From NCBI RefSeq assembly GCF_902158555.1, contig NZ_CABGGS010000045.1, positions 310,001 through 374,000 of the forward strand: a stretch of 64,000 nucleotides of DNA. The letters are read 5' to 3'. Source of the stretch: Klebsiella spallanzanii. Its GTDB lineage: Bacteria; Pseudomonadota; Gammaproteobacteria; Enterobacterales; Enterobacteriaceae. A model generated the notes under the pieces. That model was not told the origin of the DNA. It worked only from the letters and a program-made list of their open reading frames with translations, and did not search any database. A program made the translations under genes and the position numbers. Positions 9,500 to 17,266 of this stretch are shown piece by piece (positions within the stretch are counted from its first letter, which is position 1; the number at the start of each line of letters is the position of its first letter).

Positions 9500-10057
9500 A
9501 TGGCTACTTTTGGCTACGGACGTGTTTCAACAACGCAGCAGGATACTGAGAACCAGCGACTAGAGCTTGAGCAAGCTGGGTGGCAAATTGACTATTGGTT
9601 TGCCGATATTGTCAGTGGGAAGGTTCCGGCTATGCAACGTAAAGCGTTTTCTGAAATGCTTAGCAAAATTCGCGATGGTGAAACGTTGGTAGTTGCAAAA
9701 CTAGACCGTCTGGGACGTGATGCGATTGATGTTCTCCAGACGGTCAGGGCACTGGCAGAGCGTAATATCAAGGTGATCGTCCACCAGCTTGGAACTACTG
9801 ACCTCACTTCTGCTGCCGGTAAGCTTCTGTTGTCTATGCTGGCAGCCGTTGCGGAAATGGAGCGTGACCTACTTATTGAACGCACCCAGGCGGGGTTGTC
9901 ACGAGCAAAAGCTGAAGGAAAGAAGCTGGGCAGACCGTCGAAAATCGCACCAGAAGCCCGTAGGGCGATTATAGAGAAAAAGAATAGCGGGACCAGTATC
10001 AGTGCGTTAGCGCGTGAATACGGTGTTTCCAGAGCGACTATAGCCGCGCTGCTTTAA
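9500..10057 (+). CDS. Serine recombinase (resolvase/invertase family)
   Basis: A 185-residue site-specific recombinase of the Tn3 resolvase/DNA invertase type. The N-terminal catalytic domain starts FGYGRVSTTQQD with the nucleophile Ser in GRVST, followed by KLDRLGRDAIDVL and the AEMERDLLIERTQAGL helix; the C-terminus is a short HTH (ISALAREYGVSRATIAALL). The ATG at 9500 is preferred over one at 9431 because GGGGAG precedes it and it gives the usual family N-terminus. No transposase gene is next to it, so it is either a relic of a Tn3-like transposon or a multimer-resolution or inversion enzyme of the element. Confidence 0.9.
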   Translation: MATFGYGRVSTTQQDTENQRLELEQAGWQIDYWFADIVSGKVPAMQRKAFSEMLSKIRDGETLVVAKLDRLGRDAIDVLQTVRALAERNIKVIVHQLGTTDLTSAAGKLLLSMLAAVAEMERDLLIERTQAGLSRAKAEGKKLGRPSKIAPEARRAIIEKKNSGTSISALAREYGVSRATIAALL

Positions 10058-10214
10058 ATGCTTCTAAACTTTCATTGCAACCCCGAGTTTTGGGTTAGTT
10101 AGCGTGAGAGATTCAAAACGAAAGAAAGATTGTGACACCGTTTCCGGTTAGAGCAGCAAAGAAGATCGACAAGGTTGAATGCCCCCACTTATAAGTTCGG
10201 GGGGCTTATAGTGG

Positions 10215-10712
10215 TTACTCAAATGAAGCCGCGATGACTTCCCCTGTGTTGGCGTTGAATACACAAAAATATTGGAGTGGTGTTTGCATCCCAAGGCTAT
10301 TAATCGCCTTAGCTTGTTGCCCGAATATTTGAATGGTTTGTTTGTTCTTGTCGTGCCAGAGGTAGGTGCTGAAAACTGGTTGCTCTTCGCTATCTAGCCA
10401 CACATGGCGAAACGTCGCTTTCTCATCCATTACCTGTTTGCACTTTTTGACGGGGTTATGATGTGCTTTTGCATAGCATTCTGGCTCATTAATCAAGCAC
10501 AAGGCATTTTGTTTTTCTCCCGGGAGTTCAGCGCCAACAGCTGCGAATGCACTTACTCCCAGCACTAGTGAGAGCGTTCCCAGAACACCCCATGAGATTG
10601 CTCGTAGAGTGCTGATCTGCCGTTTTGATGTAACGTGCGCGACCATGCTGTAACTGGCCCAACTGAGCACGGCTCCCACTATCATAGGTAATATAAAATC
10701 TGATCCCGCCAT
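10215..10712 (-). CDS. Unknown membrane protein with periplasmic part
   Basis: I do not recognise this 165-residue protein. It has two hydrophobic segments near the N-terminus (FILPMIVGAVLSWASYSMV and a second, GVLGTLSLVLGVSAFAAVG, ending near residue 60), then a polar domain with four cysteines (ALCLINEPECY, KKCKQ, QYFCVF) that could form disulfides outside the cytoplasm. The ATG at 10712 has GAGGAAATC directly before it; the longer reading would begin at a TTG. It is divergent from the Xre-type gene with a roughly 240-base shared upstream region. Possible roles such as surface exclusion or immunity are not supported by any motif. Confidence 0.6.
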   Translation of the reverse strand: MAGSDFILPMIVGAVLSWASYSMVAHVTSKRQISTLRAISWGVLGTLSLVLGVSAFAAVGAELPGEKQNALCLINEPECYAKAHHNPVKKCKQVMDEKATFRHVWLDSEEQPVFSTYLWHDKNKQTIQIFGQQAKAINSLGMQTPLQYFCVFNANTGEVIAASFE

Positions 10713-10950
10713 GATTTCCTCATTTGCCAAACAACATCACATCTCATAGTGAGCGCCGAAGACACCCAACCTGTGACAGCCATCATACGATATTGGCTTG
10801 ATTTGTCACTAATGGTATTCATTTTGAATCTTTGATTGTAGCGATACAGACTTCTCGTGAGGGTGATTGTGCTCACAATAGGGAACGTTAGATTCGAAAT
10901 GTCTCATATGGAGCGTGGCCTTACAGTGGTCAAAATTGCACATTCAGTGC

Positions 10951-11415
10951 ATGAAAAAATCCCTGAGAATACAGTTTGGCGAGCGGGTAAAAGAGTTGCG
11001 CGTTGCCACCGGAATGAGCCAGGAAGCGTTTGCGGATCGGTGTGGGTTTGCACGTAGCTATATGAGCCGCATTGAACGTGGCGGTTCTAATGCATCTCTC
11101 GATGCCATTGAGGTGCTGGCTAGCGCTCTCAGTGTTGAACCGTGGCAGTTGTTAGTATTCGACTCATCCGAAGAAAACGACCCAGAACTACTGGTTCCCT
11201 ATGCGGCGGATGGGACGTGCTTTAATCCCGAACTAGCGAGTAGTCGCGATGGTTCATTTGCAGTGGGAGATAAAGCCGCTCAGAAGCGTTTTGGCTCGTT
11301 TATCGAAGCTCTTGAGTATCTCCGTAGCATGGAGACGGCAAAGTGGCGTAGGCCGAATTCTGCGGGCAATTGGGGAATTGTGTCTGCTGTTAAATGGGAT
11401 AAGCTTAGGAAGTAG
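10951..11415 (+). CDS. Xre-family HTH regulator
   Basis: A 154-residue protein whose first 70 residues are a Cro/C1-type helix-turn-helix: FGERVKELRVATGMSQEAFADRCGF then RSYMSRIERG, the classic recognition-helix pattern. The rest is an unfamiliar C-terminal domain ending WDKLRK. The start at 10951 gives MKKSLRIQFG at the proper HTH boundary; ATGs upstream add unrelated residues and are rejected. It is probably the element's repressor, acting on its own promoter and perhaps the divergent membrane gene. A hairpin with a T run lies about 210 bases downstream. Confidence 0.82.
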   Translation: MKKSLRIQFGERVKELRVATGMSQEAFADRCGFARSYMSRIERGGSNASLDAIEVLASALSVEPWQLLVFDSSEENDPELLVPYAADGTCFNPELASSRDGSFAVGDKAAQKRFGSFIEALEYLRSMETAKWRRPNSAGNWGIVSAVKWDKLRK

Positions 11416-11623
11416 TGCCAGTATAAGGATATAAATTTGGCAAACAGGATTTATACATTGCATCCCCATAATGGATGCTGTCCACCCTAAGACTTTTGAT
11501 TCTTTCGGCTGTATATAGATAATCATGAAATACGGGTGCGTTACAGAGGCGTTACGTATCGCTTTTAATGTTTTTTATTATTAAATTCAAGTCGTTATGA
11601 TTTTGGTGATGGATTCAAAAAAT

Positions 11624-11645
11624 AAACTCACTCCGTGAGTTTTTG
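11624..11645 (+). terminator. Rho-independent terminator
   Basis: AAACTCAC (11624-11631) pairs with GTGAGTTT (11635-11642) around TCC and runs into TTTTT. It is 208 bases past the Xre-type gene, so it may end that transcript or a small RNA made from 11430-11620. Confidence 0.65.
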
Positions 11646-11706
11646 TAAGTTTTATTTTGCTCCGAATCTTCACCCTTCCCGAGAGTTGTTCTTCTATGAT
11701 AACTCA

Positions 11707-11884
11707 GGCTGCGTAAGCAGCCCGTCGCGACAAAGTCGCGACCCTGTTATTGGGTAATTAGTTACAAAAGTTAGAAAGCTAAGCAATACCCTAGTCATAC
11801 AAAGAACTATGATTTACGCGGGTTTTATGGCAAAAGAGATAGCTCCCATACTGGGTAAACTAATCGCGCATAAACCCGGTAAAT
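11707..11884. other. Structured non-coding stretch: two adjacent hairpins and a longer inverted repeat
   Basis: GGCTGC-GTAA-GCAGCC (11707-11722) is a perfect 6-base-pair stem with a GNRA-type loop. One base later GTCGCGAC-AAA-GTCGCGAC (11724-11742) follows. A longer imperfect pair then lies at 11812-11829 (ATTTACGCGGGTTTTATG) and 11869-11884 (CATAAACCCGGTAAAT). The whole 11416-11921 gap holds no convincing gene. The structure could be a small RNA, an origin or a protein-binding region of the element; none of these is proved. Confidence 0.5.
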
Positions 11885-11921
11885 TGTTTTTCATGGCTAT
11901 CGTTTCATTCAAATTTTGAGT

Positions 11922-12836
11922 TCACATCTTTTTCTCATATGAATCTAAACGTTGTAAAACAGCTTTTAATGATGATTTAAGCCTCTTCTCATCGTGGCTT
12001 TCCCCTGTCATAAATCTCATTATCTGCGCTAAACTCATGCATGATTTATCGTATATGCGTGAAGCAAGCCAAACATTAACCCAATGAGGAATATGTTTTG
12101 CTAGATTTCTCCGTTTTGTTACTGAAACCTCAAGTCTCTCCGTAACTTGTGCAATCCCCAATGAATGCAACTTGCCACCTCGGACATCTCCTTGTTGAAG
12201 TTTCCGCCATGAATCACGGTGTTTTTTAGATTGATACTGTGCTAACTCCCATTGAAGGTTTACGTTGATCTGTAATGCCCTGATTTTTACGTCAGTTGTC
12301 CAATTTAGACGCGCAAATTTTTCTGCCAAGATCCAGTCAAATTCTTCACGCTGAAATAGGTGCTCAAACTCTTCTGCACCTACCGCTTTTTTCTGTCCTT
12401 GTATCCATGTCCAGTGCATATCAATGACTTGGCGGTCAATGCTTAATTGGTTTGGTTCATCATCAGACGTTCTTTTAGGTGATGGAGGAAGCGCACGAAA
12501 TCTCGGAGCTATGTATTGTGAAATATTCAACGCAATTGACAATGACACTGCTTCATCTCGATGGTTTAGGTAATCATTTTTGTTTTCAAGGATAGAGCGT
12601 AGACATTGCGCTATCTCATTACCATTTCTTGTCAAAACGATCTCTGATGCTTTTGAAACGAGATCTCTAAAAGGAGTAATACCGGGGTGTTTCTCAAGAA
12701 CTTCATGAGGTTCGGTAGACATACTACGGGCTGATGTCGCCTGTTCGTTCTCATTGTCGAGAATCGCAGCAAGGACATCAATTTGCTGATCATTTGGAAG
12801 CTCAAGCTGGCTACGTAAACTAGTTTCTGATGACAT
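11922..12836 (-). CDS. Unknown element protein, ~304 residues
   Basis: No recognised family. The product is soluble-looking, rich in charged helical segments, with a basic stretch VSVTKRRNLAKHIPHWVNVW around residues 245-265 and a C-terminal half that could bind nucleic acid. ATG 12836 is chosen because AAGGAG lies 8 bases ahead; the GTG at 12845 would overlap that site. It is the last gene of the element before the second tRNA copy and reads away from that end, toward the structured stretch at 11707-11884. A replication or accessory role is possible but cannot be shown from sequence. Confidence 0.6.
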   Translation of the reverse strand: MSSETSLRSQLELPNDQQIDVLAAILDNENEQATSARSMSTEPHEVLEKHPGITPFRDLVSKASEIVLTRNGNEIAQCLRSILENKNDYLNHRDEAVSLSIALNISQYIAPRFRALPPSPKRTSDDEPNQLSIDRQVIDMHWTWIQGQKKAVGAEEFEHLFQREEFDWILAEKFARLNWTTDVKIRALQINVNLQWELAQYQSKKHRDSWRKLQQGDVRGGKLHSLGIAQVTERLEVSVTKRRNLAKHIPHWVNVWLASRIYDKSCMSLAQIMRFMTGESHDEKRLKSSLKAVLQRLDSYEKKM

Positions 12837-13075
12837 AATTCCCACTCCTTAGTTGAATAAGCGGGACATTATTTTGTGAACTTAGGCTTTTCAATGCTTC
12901 TGGTTGGCTATTTTTAAACGGTAATATAACATATTGTTTTATAATGATTTCCATTTTAGGCTATTTTACGTCATGTGCTTTTTAGTGCTCTGTAGAGGAC
13001 ATTGGCTCTCCTACAAAACTGTCCTACAATGCGATTTCATCATTGATTAATGCTTTATGGTTACGCGTCCTGAAA

Positions 13076-13150
13076 GCCGATATAGCTCAGTTGGTAGAGC
13101 AGCGCATTCGTAATGCGAAGGTCGTAGGTTCGACTCCTATTATCGCACCA
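13076..13150 (+). pseudogene. Second, one-base-deleted copy of tRNA-Thr(CGT); right boundary of the element
   Basis: This is identical to the tRNA at 2442-2517 except that one G is missing from the 3' acceptor strand (TATCGC instead of TATCGGC). That breaks the pairing with GCCGATA. Identity begins exactly at the first tRNA base and stops at the CCA; the flanks differ completely. It lies where the right attachment site of a thrW element is expected, but such sites normally carry only the 3' part. Probably non-functional as a tRNA. Confidence 0.85.
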
Positions 13151-13483
13151 CACATTTAAATAATTAAAAATCAATAAGTTAGACTAAAACCCTGCTTTCC
13201 GCTTATCTATAAGAATTGGTTAAATCATTTCTCATTAGTACATTTTTTTATAAAATCTCCGTTAGTTACTTCTGATATTTATTCATCATGGTATGTCGCA
13301 GAACTTGCTCTTAACCACACAGATTCGGTTACCCGTACATATAGCAAACGGGCTTGAGAAAACTTAATACTAATAACATCGATATTGTCGCTCAAACAAC
13401 TTGCATGCGGGCGACATAATTCAGAAGACAAAGGATCCTTGCAGTTGCATGGACCCTTTGTGCGGTAATAAAAAAAATGATGT
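13151..13483. other. Gap between element end and the EAL gene
   Basis: This is AT-rich with no convincing gene. The only structure seen is a hairpin with ACAAAGG (13428-13434) and CCTTTGT (13455-13461), about 20 bases beyond the stop of the leftward EAL gene, which may act as its terminator although a clear T run is missing on that strand. Confidence 0.4.
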
Positions 13484-15016
13484 TTATATATTAAATTTGC
13501 TAATGAATTCCGATAAGTAGTTTTCAGTAATAGGTTCAGATATCAGATTACCCTGATAGTAGAATATCCCGGCATCACTCAGAATTGTAATCTTCTCCGT
13601 CTCGTCAACTCCTTCTGCAACGCAATACCGGTTAGTCAATTTGCAGTAGTATGAAAGACTTTTCACTAAGGCAAGAGCTTCCACATCCTGATTTAAAGCA
13701 TCAACAACACTCATATCCAGTTTGTAGCCATTAAATTGAAATTTCCGTATCGGAAAAATAACGCTATTACTTGAAAAACAATCATCAAGGACAATGCAAA
13801 ATCCTAGTTGTTGTAAATAAGACAGGTTTTTAATAGCTTGTTCATTTTGGTATAAATCGTTCTTCTCGTTAATTTCCAATACGAACTTTGCTGCCCAGTC
13901 CGGAGAGAGCAACTTCTTTTTTGCCTTTTCCAGCATGCGCACGAGCCCCTCATTATCAATGGTACTGGATGCAACATTAATGGAGAAAAAATATTTTCCT
14001 TCATAAAAGTTAATGTAGCTCACCGTTTTTTGTATTAAAAAAGCTGTAAGTATTATCCAGACATAAGTAGAGTGCAATTTTGGGAGAAAATTGGCTGGCA
14101 TCAGAACCTGACCGTTACTATACCATCTTATCAGGAGCTCAAACCCCTCTAATTCATCAGTCCCCTTAGTTACAGGCTGTAAAACAACAAATAACTCATT
14201 ACAATATAATGCATGCGCAAACTCTCGCTCAAATGGCGTCAGTGCGTTCAACATATTTATCCTCTCAATCTGCATCTCAGCTTTTTCACGAAAACTCCAA
14301 AACAGAAAGGGGACTATCCCCACCATTTTCTTTATCCCAGATAATCTCTGGTTATAGACTGTTTTTTTACTTACTCCAAGAAAATCAGCCTGTGAGGTAA
14401 TGCTATCACCATTAAAAGCACTAGACATAACTTGTAACTCTTTTTTAGATAATCCATCTTTCTTACTTTGATTTAATATCCCCTCCTCTTTTCCAAGAAA
14501 AATGTCTTCGAAAACGGCCACATCTTGTATGAGTGGACACAGAGTCCTTTCTGGCAGTAAAAGCTCAGAGAGGTTTTCACATGAGAGATCCGATGGTGCA
14601 ATATGGATAGAAGAATGTGATATTTTACTTTTCACCACTTGCGATTTGATCACATTCCAAATCCAGAATGATGGAATCCGGCTAAGAATCAGAACCCAAA
14701 ACATATACCTGGAGTTATTCATTAGAGACACTAAATACTTTAAAGTTGATAGCATCAAATAGGGTTCATCAGGAATAAATACGACTATGCGCTCATGCTT
14801 ACCAATTTCTAATAATTGTGCATCACTCTGGTTTTCTACATCTAATATAGTAACATCCCTCGGATTATCAAGCATACCAAGCAACCCGCAGGTAGTCATT
14901 ACACAAGGGGATAAAATATAATCAAAATGTCTATTCCGGACATATTTTATATCTTTAGCACACATCCTTGCCTCATAATTTGCTTTATAAAAAACATTCC
15001 TATAAAAATTAGTCAT
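13484..15016 (-). CDS. Pseudo-receiver / LuxR-type HTH / EAL regulator, FimK-YahA-like
   Basis: A 510-residue protein in three parts. The N-terminal ~170 residues (YILSPCVMTTCGLLGML...) look like the degenerate receiver of RcsB/BglJ-type regulators. A LuxR-type HTH follows at about 185-235 (LSKKELQVMSSAF ... GVSKKTVYNQR). The C-terminal EAL domain keeps several metal or substrate positions (E in FELLIRW, N in FSINVAS, E in LEINEK, DD in VLDDCF, K in GYKLDMS, E in VAEGVD), but the usual DFGTG loop is DCFSS. It may bind c-di-GMP without cleaving it well. It is divergent from a fimbrial operon across a 949-base gap and is related to the fimK product at 23238-24701. Fimbrial control is inferred. 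Confidence 0.8.
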   Translation of the reverse strand: MTNFYRNVFYKANYEARMCAKDIKYVRNRHFDYILSPCVMTTCGLLGMLDNPRDVTILDVENQSDAQLLEIGKHERIVVFIPDEPYLMLSTLKYLVSLMNNSRYMFWVLILSRIPSFWIWNVIKSQVVKSKISHSSIHIAPSDLSCENLSELLLPERTLCPLIQDVAVFEDIFLGKEEGILNQSKKDGLSKKELQVMSSAFNGDSITSQADFLGVSKKTVYNQRLSGIKKMVGIVPFLFWSFREKAEMQIERINMLNALTPFEREFAHALYCNELFVVLQPVTKGTDELEGFELLIRWYSNGQVLMPANFLPKLHSTYVWIILTAFLIQKTVSYINFYEGKYFFSINVASSTIDNEGLVRMLEKAKKKLLSPDWAAKFVLEINEKNDLYQNEQAIKNLSYLQQLGFCIVLDDCFSSNSVIFPIRKFQFNGYKLDMSVVDALNQDVEALALVKSLSYYCKLTNRYCVAEGVDETEKITILSDAGIFYYQGNLISEPITENYLSEFISKFNI

Positions 15017-15965
15017 ATCAAAATAAATATTTCGTAACTGAATCGGTACATTTAAATGAAAATATCATGACAAAAATAAAAACATAATATTCCATTGGCT
15101 TCCCCCAAGGAAAACACAAGTGAGACATTACGAAAAATTAATTTACAGATAATATTCCCATCGGGATTAGATTCATCAAAAATTCTAAATTAATGATGAT
15201 TTCGATGTCACTCAAAATAAAAAAAATTAACATTTTATTTCATTTTATTTACTTACGAAAAAGATAATAAACCCTCCTTTACATTAATTATAGAAATCCA
15301 GGCCAGCCATCAAAATGCAAAAAAGATCCATCCCTGTCTAGGTGGGGATTACCTCTCTGGAATACAAGGATATTCATCGCGTCACGAATGAGTGTAATTT
15401 TCATTACATTCCTGACCGACAAAACAAGAGGAAAACAAGGAGAATACAAGAATCACAACATTGTTAGTTATTTGCACTCAATCGCACAACCTCTGACCAT
15501 TATGTGCAACAAAATAAAAATAACAAACTTTATAGTGACATTCACGTTTTTTAGGATTCTTCCCAAAGAAGAGCGTTTTGTTGATTCTTTTGGGAAGAAT
15601 CTGATTTTATAAAAAAAACATCAAAAAAATTAAAGTAACCAATTTTGCAACATATAATGGACCGCAGTATTTATAGAGATTAATTTTAGCCTTTCAATTC
15701 ATAAGGGAAAAAGCCAATTTTTCATGTAGATTCACAGTCATAAACATCATTGTAAGCAATTGATTTAAAAGACTTTAATCACCATGATGATTTTAATAAT
15801 TTAAATATCAGTACCGCAGGCTATAGAAGGACCAAATATCATATGTTATTCAGGTTTTCCATAGACTAACCGCACTCACTCAATATTATTTCACTCACTT
15901 TTTAATAATGCTCGCACTGTAAATAACTGCGAAGTACACCTGTCAGGAAAACAAAAGGAAATTCT
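15017..15965. promoter_or_regulatory. Long AT-rich intergenic region upstream of the first fimbrial operon
   Basis: 949 bases between divergent genes with no convincing ORF. It holds a small perfect dyad TGTAAT-TTTC-ATTACA (from about 15391), the strong hairpin listed separately, and a ribosome site AAAGGAAA ahead of the fimbrial subunit. Long AT-rich leaders of this sort are common H-NS-silenced fimbrial promoters. No TTGGGGCCA fim-switch repeat was found. Confidence 0.45.
15555..15601. terminator. Strong hairpin in the fimbrial leader
   Basis: GATTCTTCCCAAAGAA (15555-15570) pairs with TTCTTTTGGGAAGAATC (15585-15601), 16 pairs with one bulged A and a 14-base loop. It is followed by TGATTTTATAAAAAAA and preceded by TTTTTTAG. 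It could terminate a leader RNA from either side or be a regulatory RNA structure 365 bases before the subunit gene. Confidence 0.55.
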
Positions 15966-16502
15966 ATGAAAGTCAAACTGTTAGCTATCCCACTAGCGAT
16001 ATTAACCACATCAGCTTTAGCTGCATCCAATAACACCGTTCAGTTTCAGGGCGAAGTTAATGCGCAGACCTGTACGGTTAATATAAATGGCAACTCAACG
16101 GCACCTATCGTGTTGTTACCAACGGTATCAACCGCAGATCTTGACACTGCGGCAAAAACAGCTGGTGATACAAAATTTACGGTGAACGTGACGGGTTGTG
16201 CCTCAAGTGCGGCCACCATCAAAACCGTCTTTGCTGGCAATAACGTGACAGCAGCTGGAAATTTAGGTAACACAGCAACTTCACCTGCCGCAAACAATGT
16301 ATCCATCCAAATTGTCGATAGTGATGGTTCCACCCCGCTTTCATTTGTCAACGGTTCTACGGTAACGACAAGTGAGTTTACCAAAGCGGAAAGTAGTACG
16401 ACGGGTTCTCAGGAACTGACGGCCAGATACTACGCCGAATCAACGGGTGTTACTGCTGGTAAAGTTGTTGCATCTGCGCAGTACTCCATTTCATACCAAT
16501 AA
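15966..16502 (+). CDS. Major fimbrial subunit, first chaperone-usher operon
   Basis: A 178-residue type 1-like pilin. Signal peptide MKVKLLAIPLAILTTSALAA; the mature protein has the NTVQFQGEVNAQTC start, two cysteines (in QTCTVNI and VTGCASS) and the C-terminal ...SAQYSISYQ beta-zipper typical of pilins completed by donor strands. AAAGGAAATTCT precedes the ATG. It is the first gene, with a hairpin between it and the chaperone gene that would allow much more subunit than chaperone to be made. The sequence differs from the FimA at 30816-31364, so the two operons make distinct fibres. Confidence 0.92.
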   Translation: MKVKLLAIPLAILTTSALAASNNTVQFQGEVNAQTCTVNINGNSTAPIVLLPTVSTADLDTAAKTAGDTKFTVNVTGCASSAATIKTVFAGNNVTAAGNLGNTATSPAANNVSIQIVDSDGSTPLSFVNGSTVTTSEFTKAESSTTGSQELTARYYAESTGVTAGKVVASAQYSISYQ

Positions 16503-16510
16503 TAAATAAA

Positions 16511-16535
16511 AAAGGCACACATAACGTGTGCCTTT
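16511..16535 (+). terminator. Attenuator-like hairpin between subunit and chaperone genes
   Basis: A perfect 10-base-pair stem, AAAGGCACAC (16511-16520) and GTGTGCCTTT (16526-16535), with loop ATAAC, lies 8 bases after the subunit stop. It is placed to reduce read-through or protect the subunit mRNA, a usual arrangement in fimbrial operons. Confidence 0.7.
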
Positions 16536-16545
16536 AAAGAGGACT

Positions 16546-17256
16546 ATGATGATAAAATACCTGCTTCCATTCATATGTACCTTTTGCTTCTCAGTTGAAG
16601 CAAGTGTTGTCATGCAAGGAAACCGTGTCATCTATGATGCATCAAAATCTCAAAAAACGGTAACCTTTACCAACAACGATAGCTTTCCATATATTGTTCA
16701 GACGTGGGTATCCGCGGCCGAAAATACTACGGCATCAGAAGCTGGAGAGAGTCCTTTTGCTATTTCTCCGGCAGTATTCAAAATAAACTCTCATCAAGAT
16801 CAAATTATTAGTCTTATCTACACAAACGCACAGAAGAAACTGTCGAAAGAACAAATTTTCTACCTGCATTTTACCCAAGTACCTTCTATACTTGAAGATG
16901 AACGTAACAAGAATAAACTGGTACTTATTGTTAACAGTGTTGTCAAGATTTTCTTGCGTCCCGACAACTTGCCAATCTCCTATGAGCAGATGTTCGATTT
17001 TGTTAATTATAAAATCACGAACGACTCTCGCGGATGTAGTTTGATTATTAGCAACCAGTCTCCATATTATTTAAATAGTATCTCGCTAACTACAACCTTT
17101 GGCTCGGCAAATAAAGAGATACCGATGCAAATGATTGCACCAAACTCAACATTTTCGTTGCCGACTAACTGTAATAACACCCAGGTACAGAAAAGCATCA
17201 GCGTTAGTTATATCAATGACTACGGCGTTGTTCAAAAACATAAACTTAAAGAATAA
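16546..17256 (+). CDS. Periplasmic fimbrial chaperone
   Basis: A 236-residue PapD-like chaperone that caps subunits in the periplasm and delivers them to the usher. The signal peptide is MMIKYLLPFICTFCFSVEAS; the first Ig-like domain starts VVMQGNRVIYDASKSQKTV, and FYLHFTQVPSI and the following LIVNSVVKIFLRPDNLP carry the conserved strand with the arginine used to anchor subunit C-termini. Start: an AGAGG site 4-7 bases before ATGATG at 16546/16549; an upstream GTG lies inside the hairpin and is rejected. The usher gene follows after 10 bases. Confidence 0.9.
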   Translation: MMIKYLLPFICTFCFSVEASVVMQGNRVIYDASKSQKTVTFTNNDSFPYIVQTWVSAAENTTASEAGESPFAISPAVFKINSHQDQIISLIYTNAQKKLSKEQIFYLHFTQVPSILEDERNKNKLVLIVNSVVKIFLRPDNLPISYEQMFDFVNYKITNDSRGCSLIISNQSPYYLNSISLTTTFGSANKEIPMQMIAPNSTFSLPTNCNNTQVQKSISVSYINDYGVVQKHKLKE

Positions 17257-17266
17257 TAATTTATTT

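Noticed and set aside
13076..13150. Second tRNA-Thr as a working gene
   Set aside because: The deleted G shifts the acceptor pairing, so it is annotated as a defective copy and boundary mark.
15388..15612. 74-residue open frame in the fimbrial leader
   Set aside because: It covers a strong hairpin, has no good ribosome site and gives a low-complexity sequence. It is more likely non-coding.
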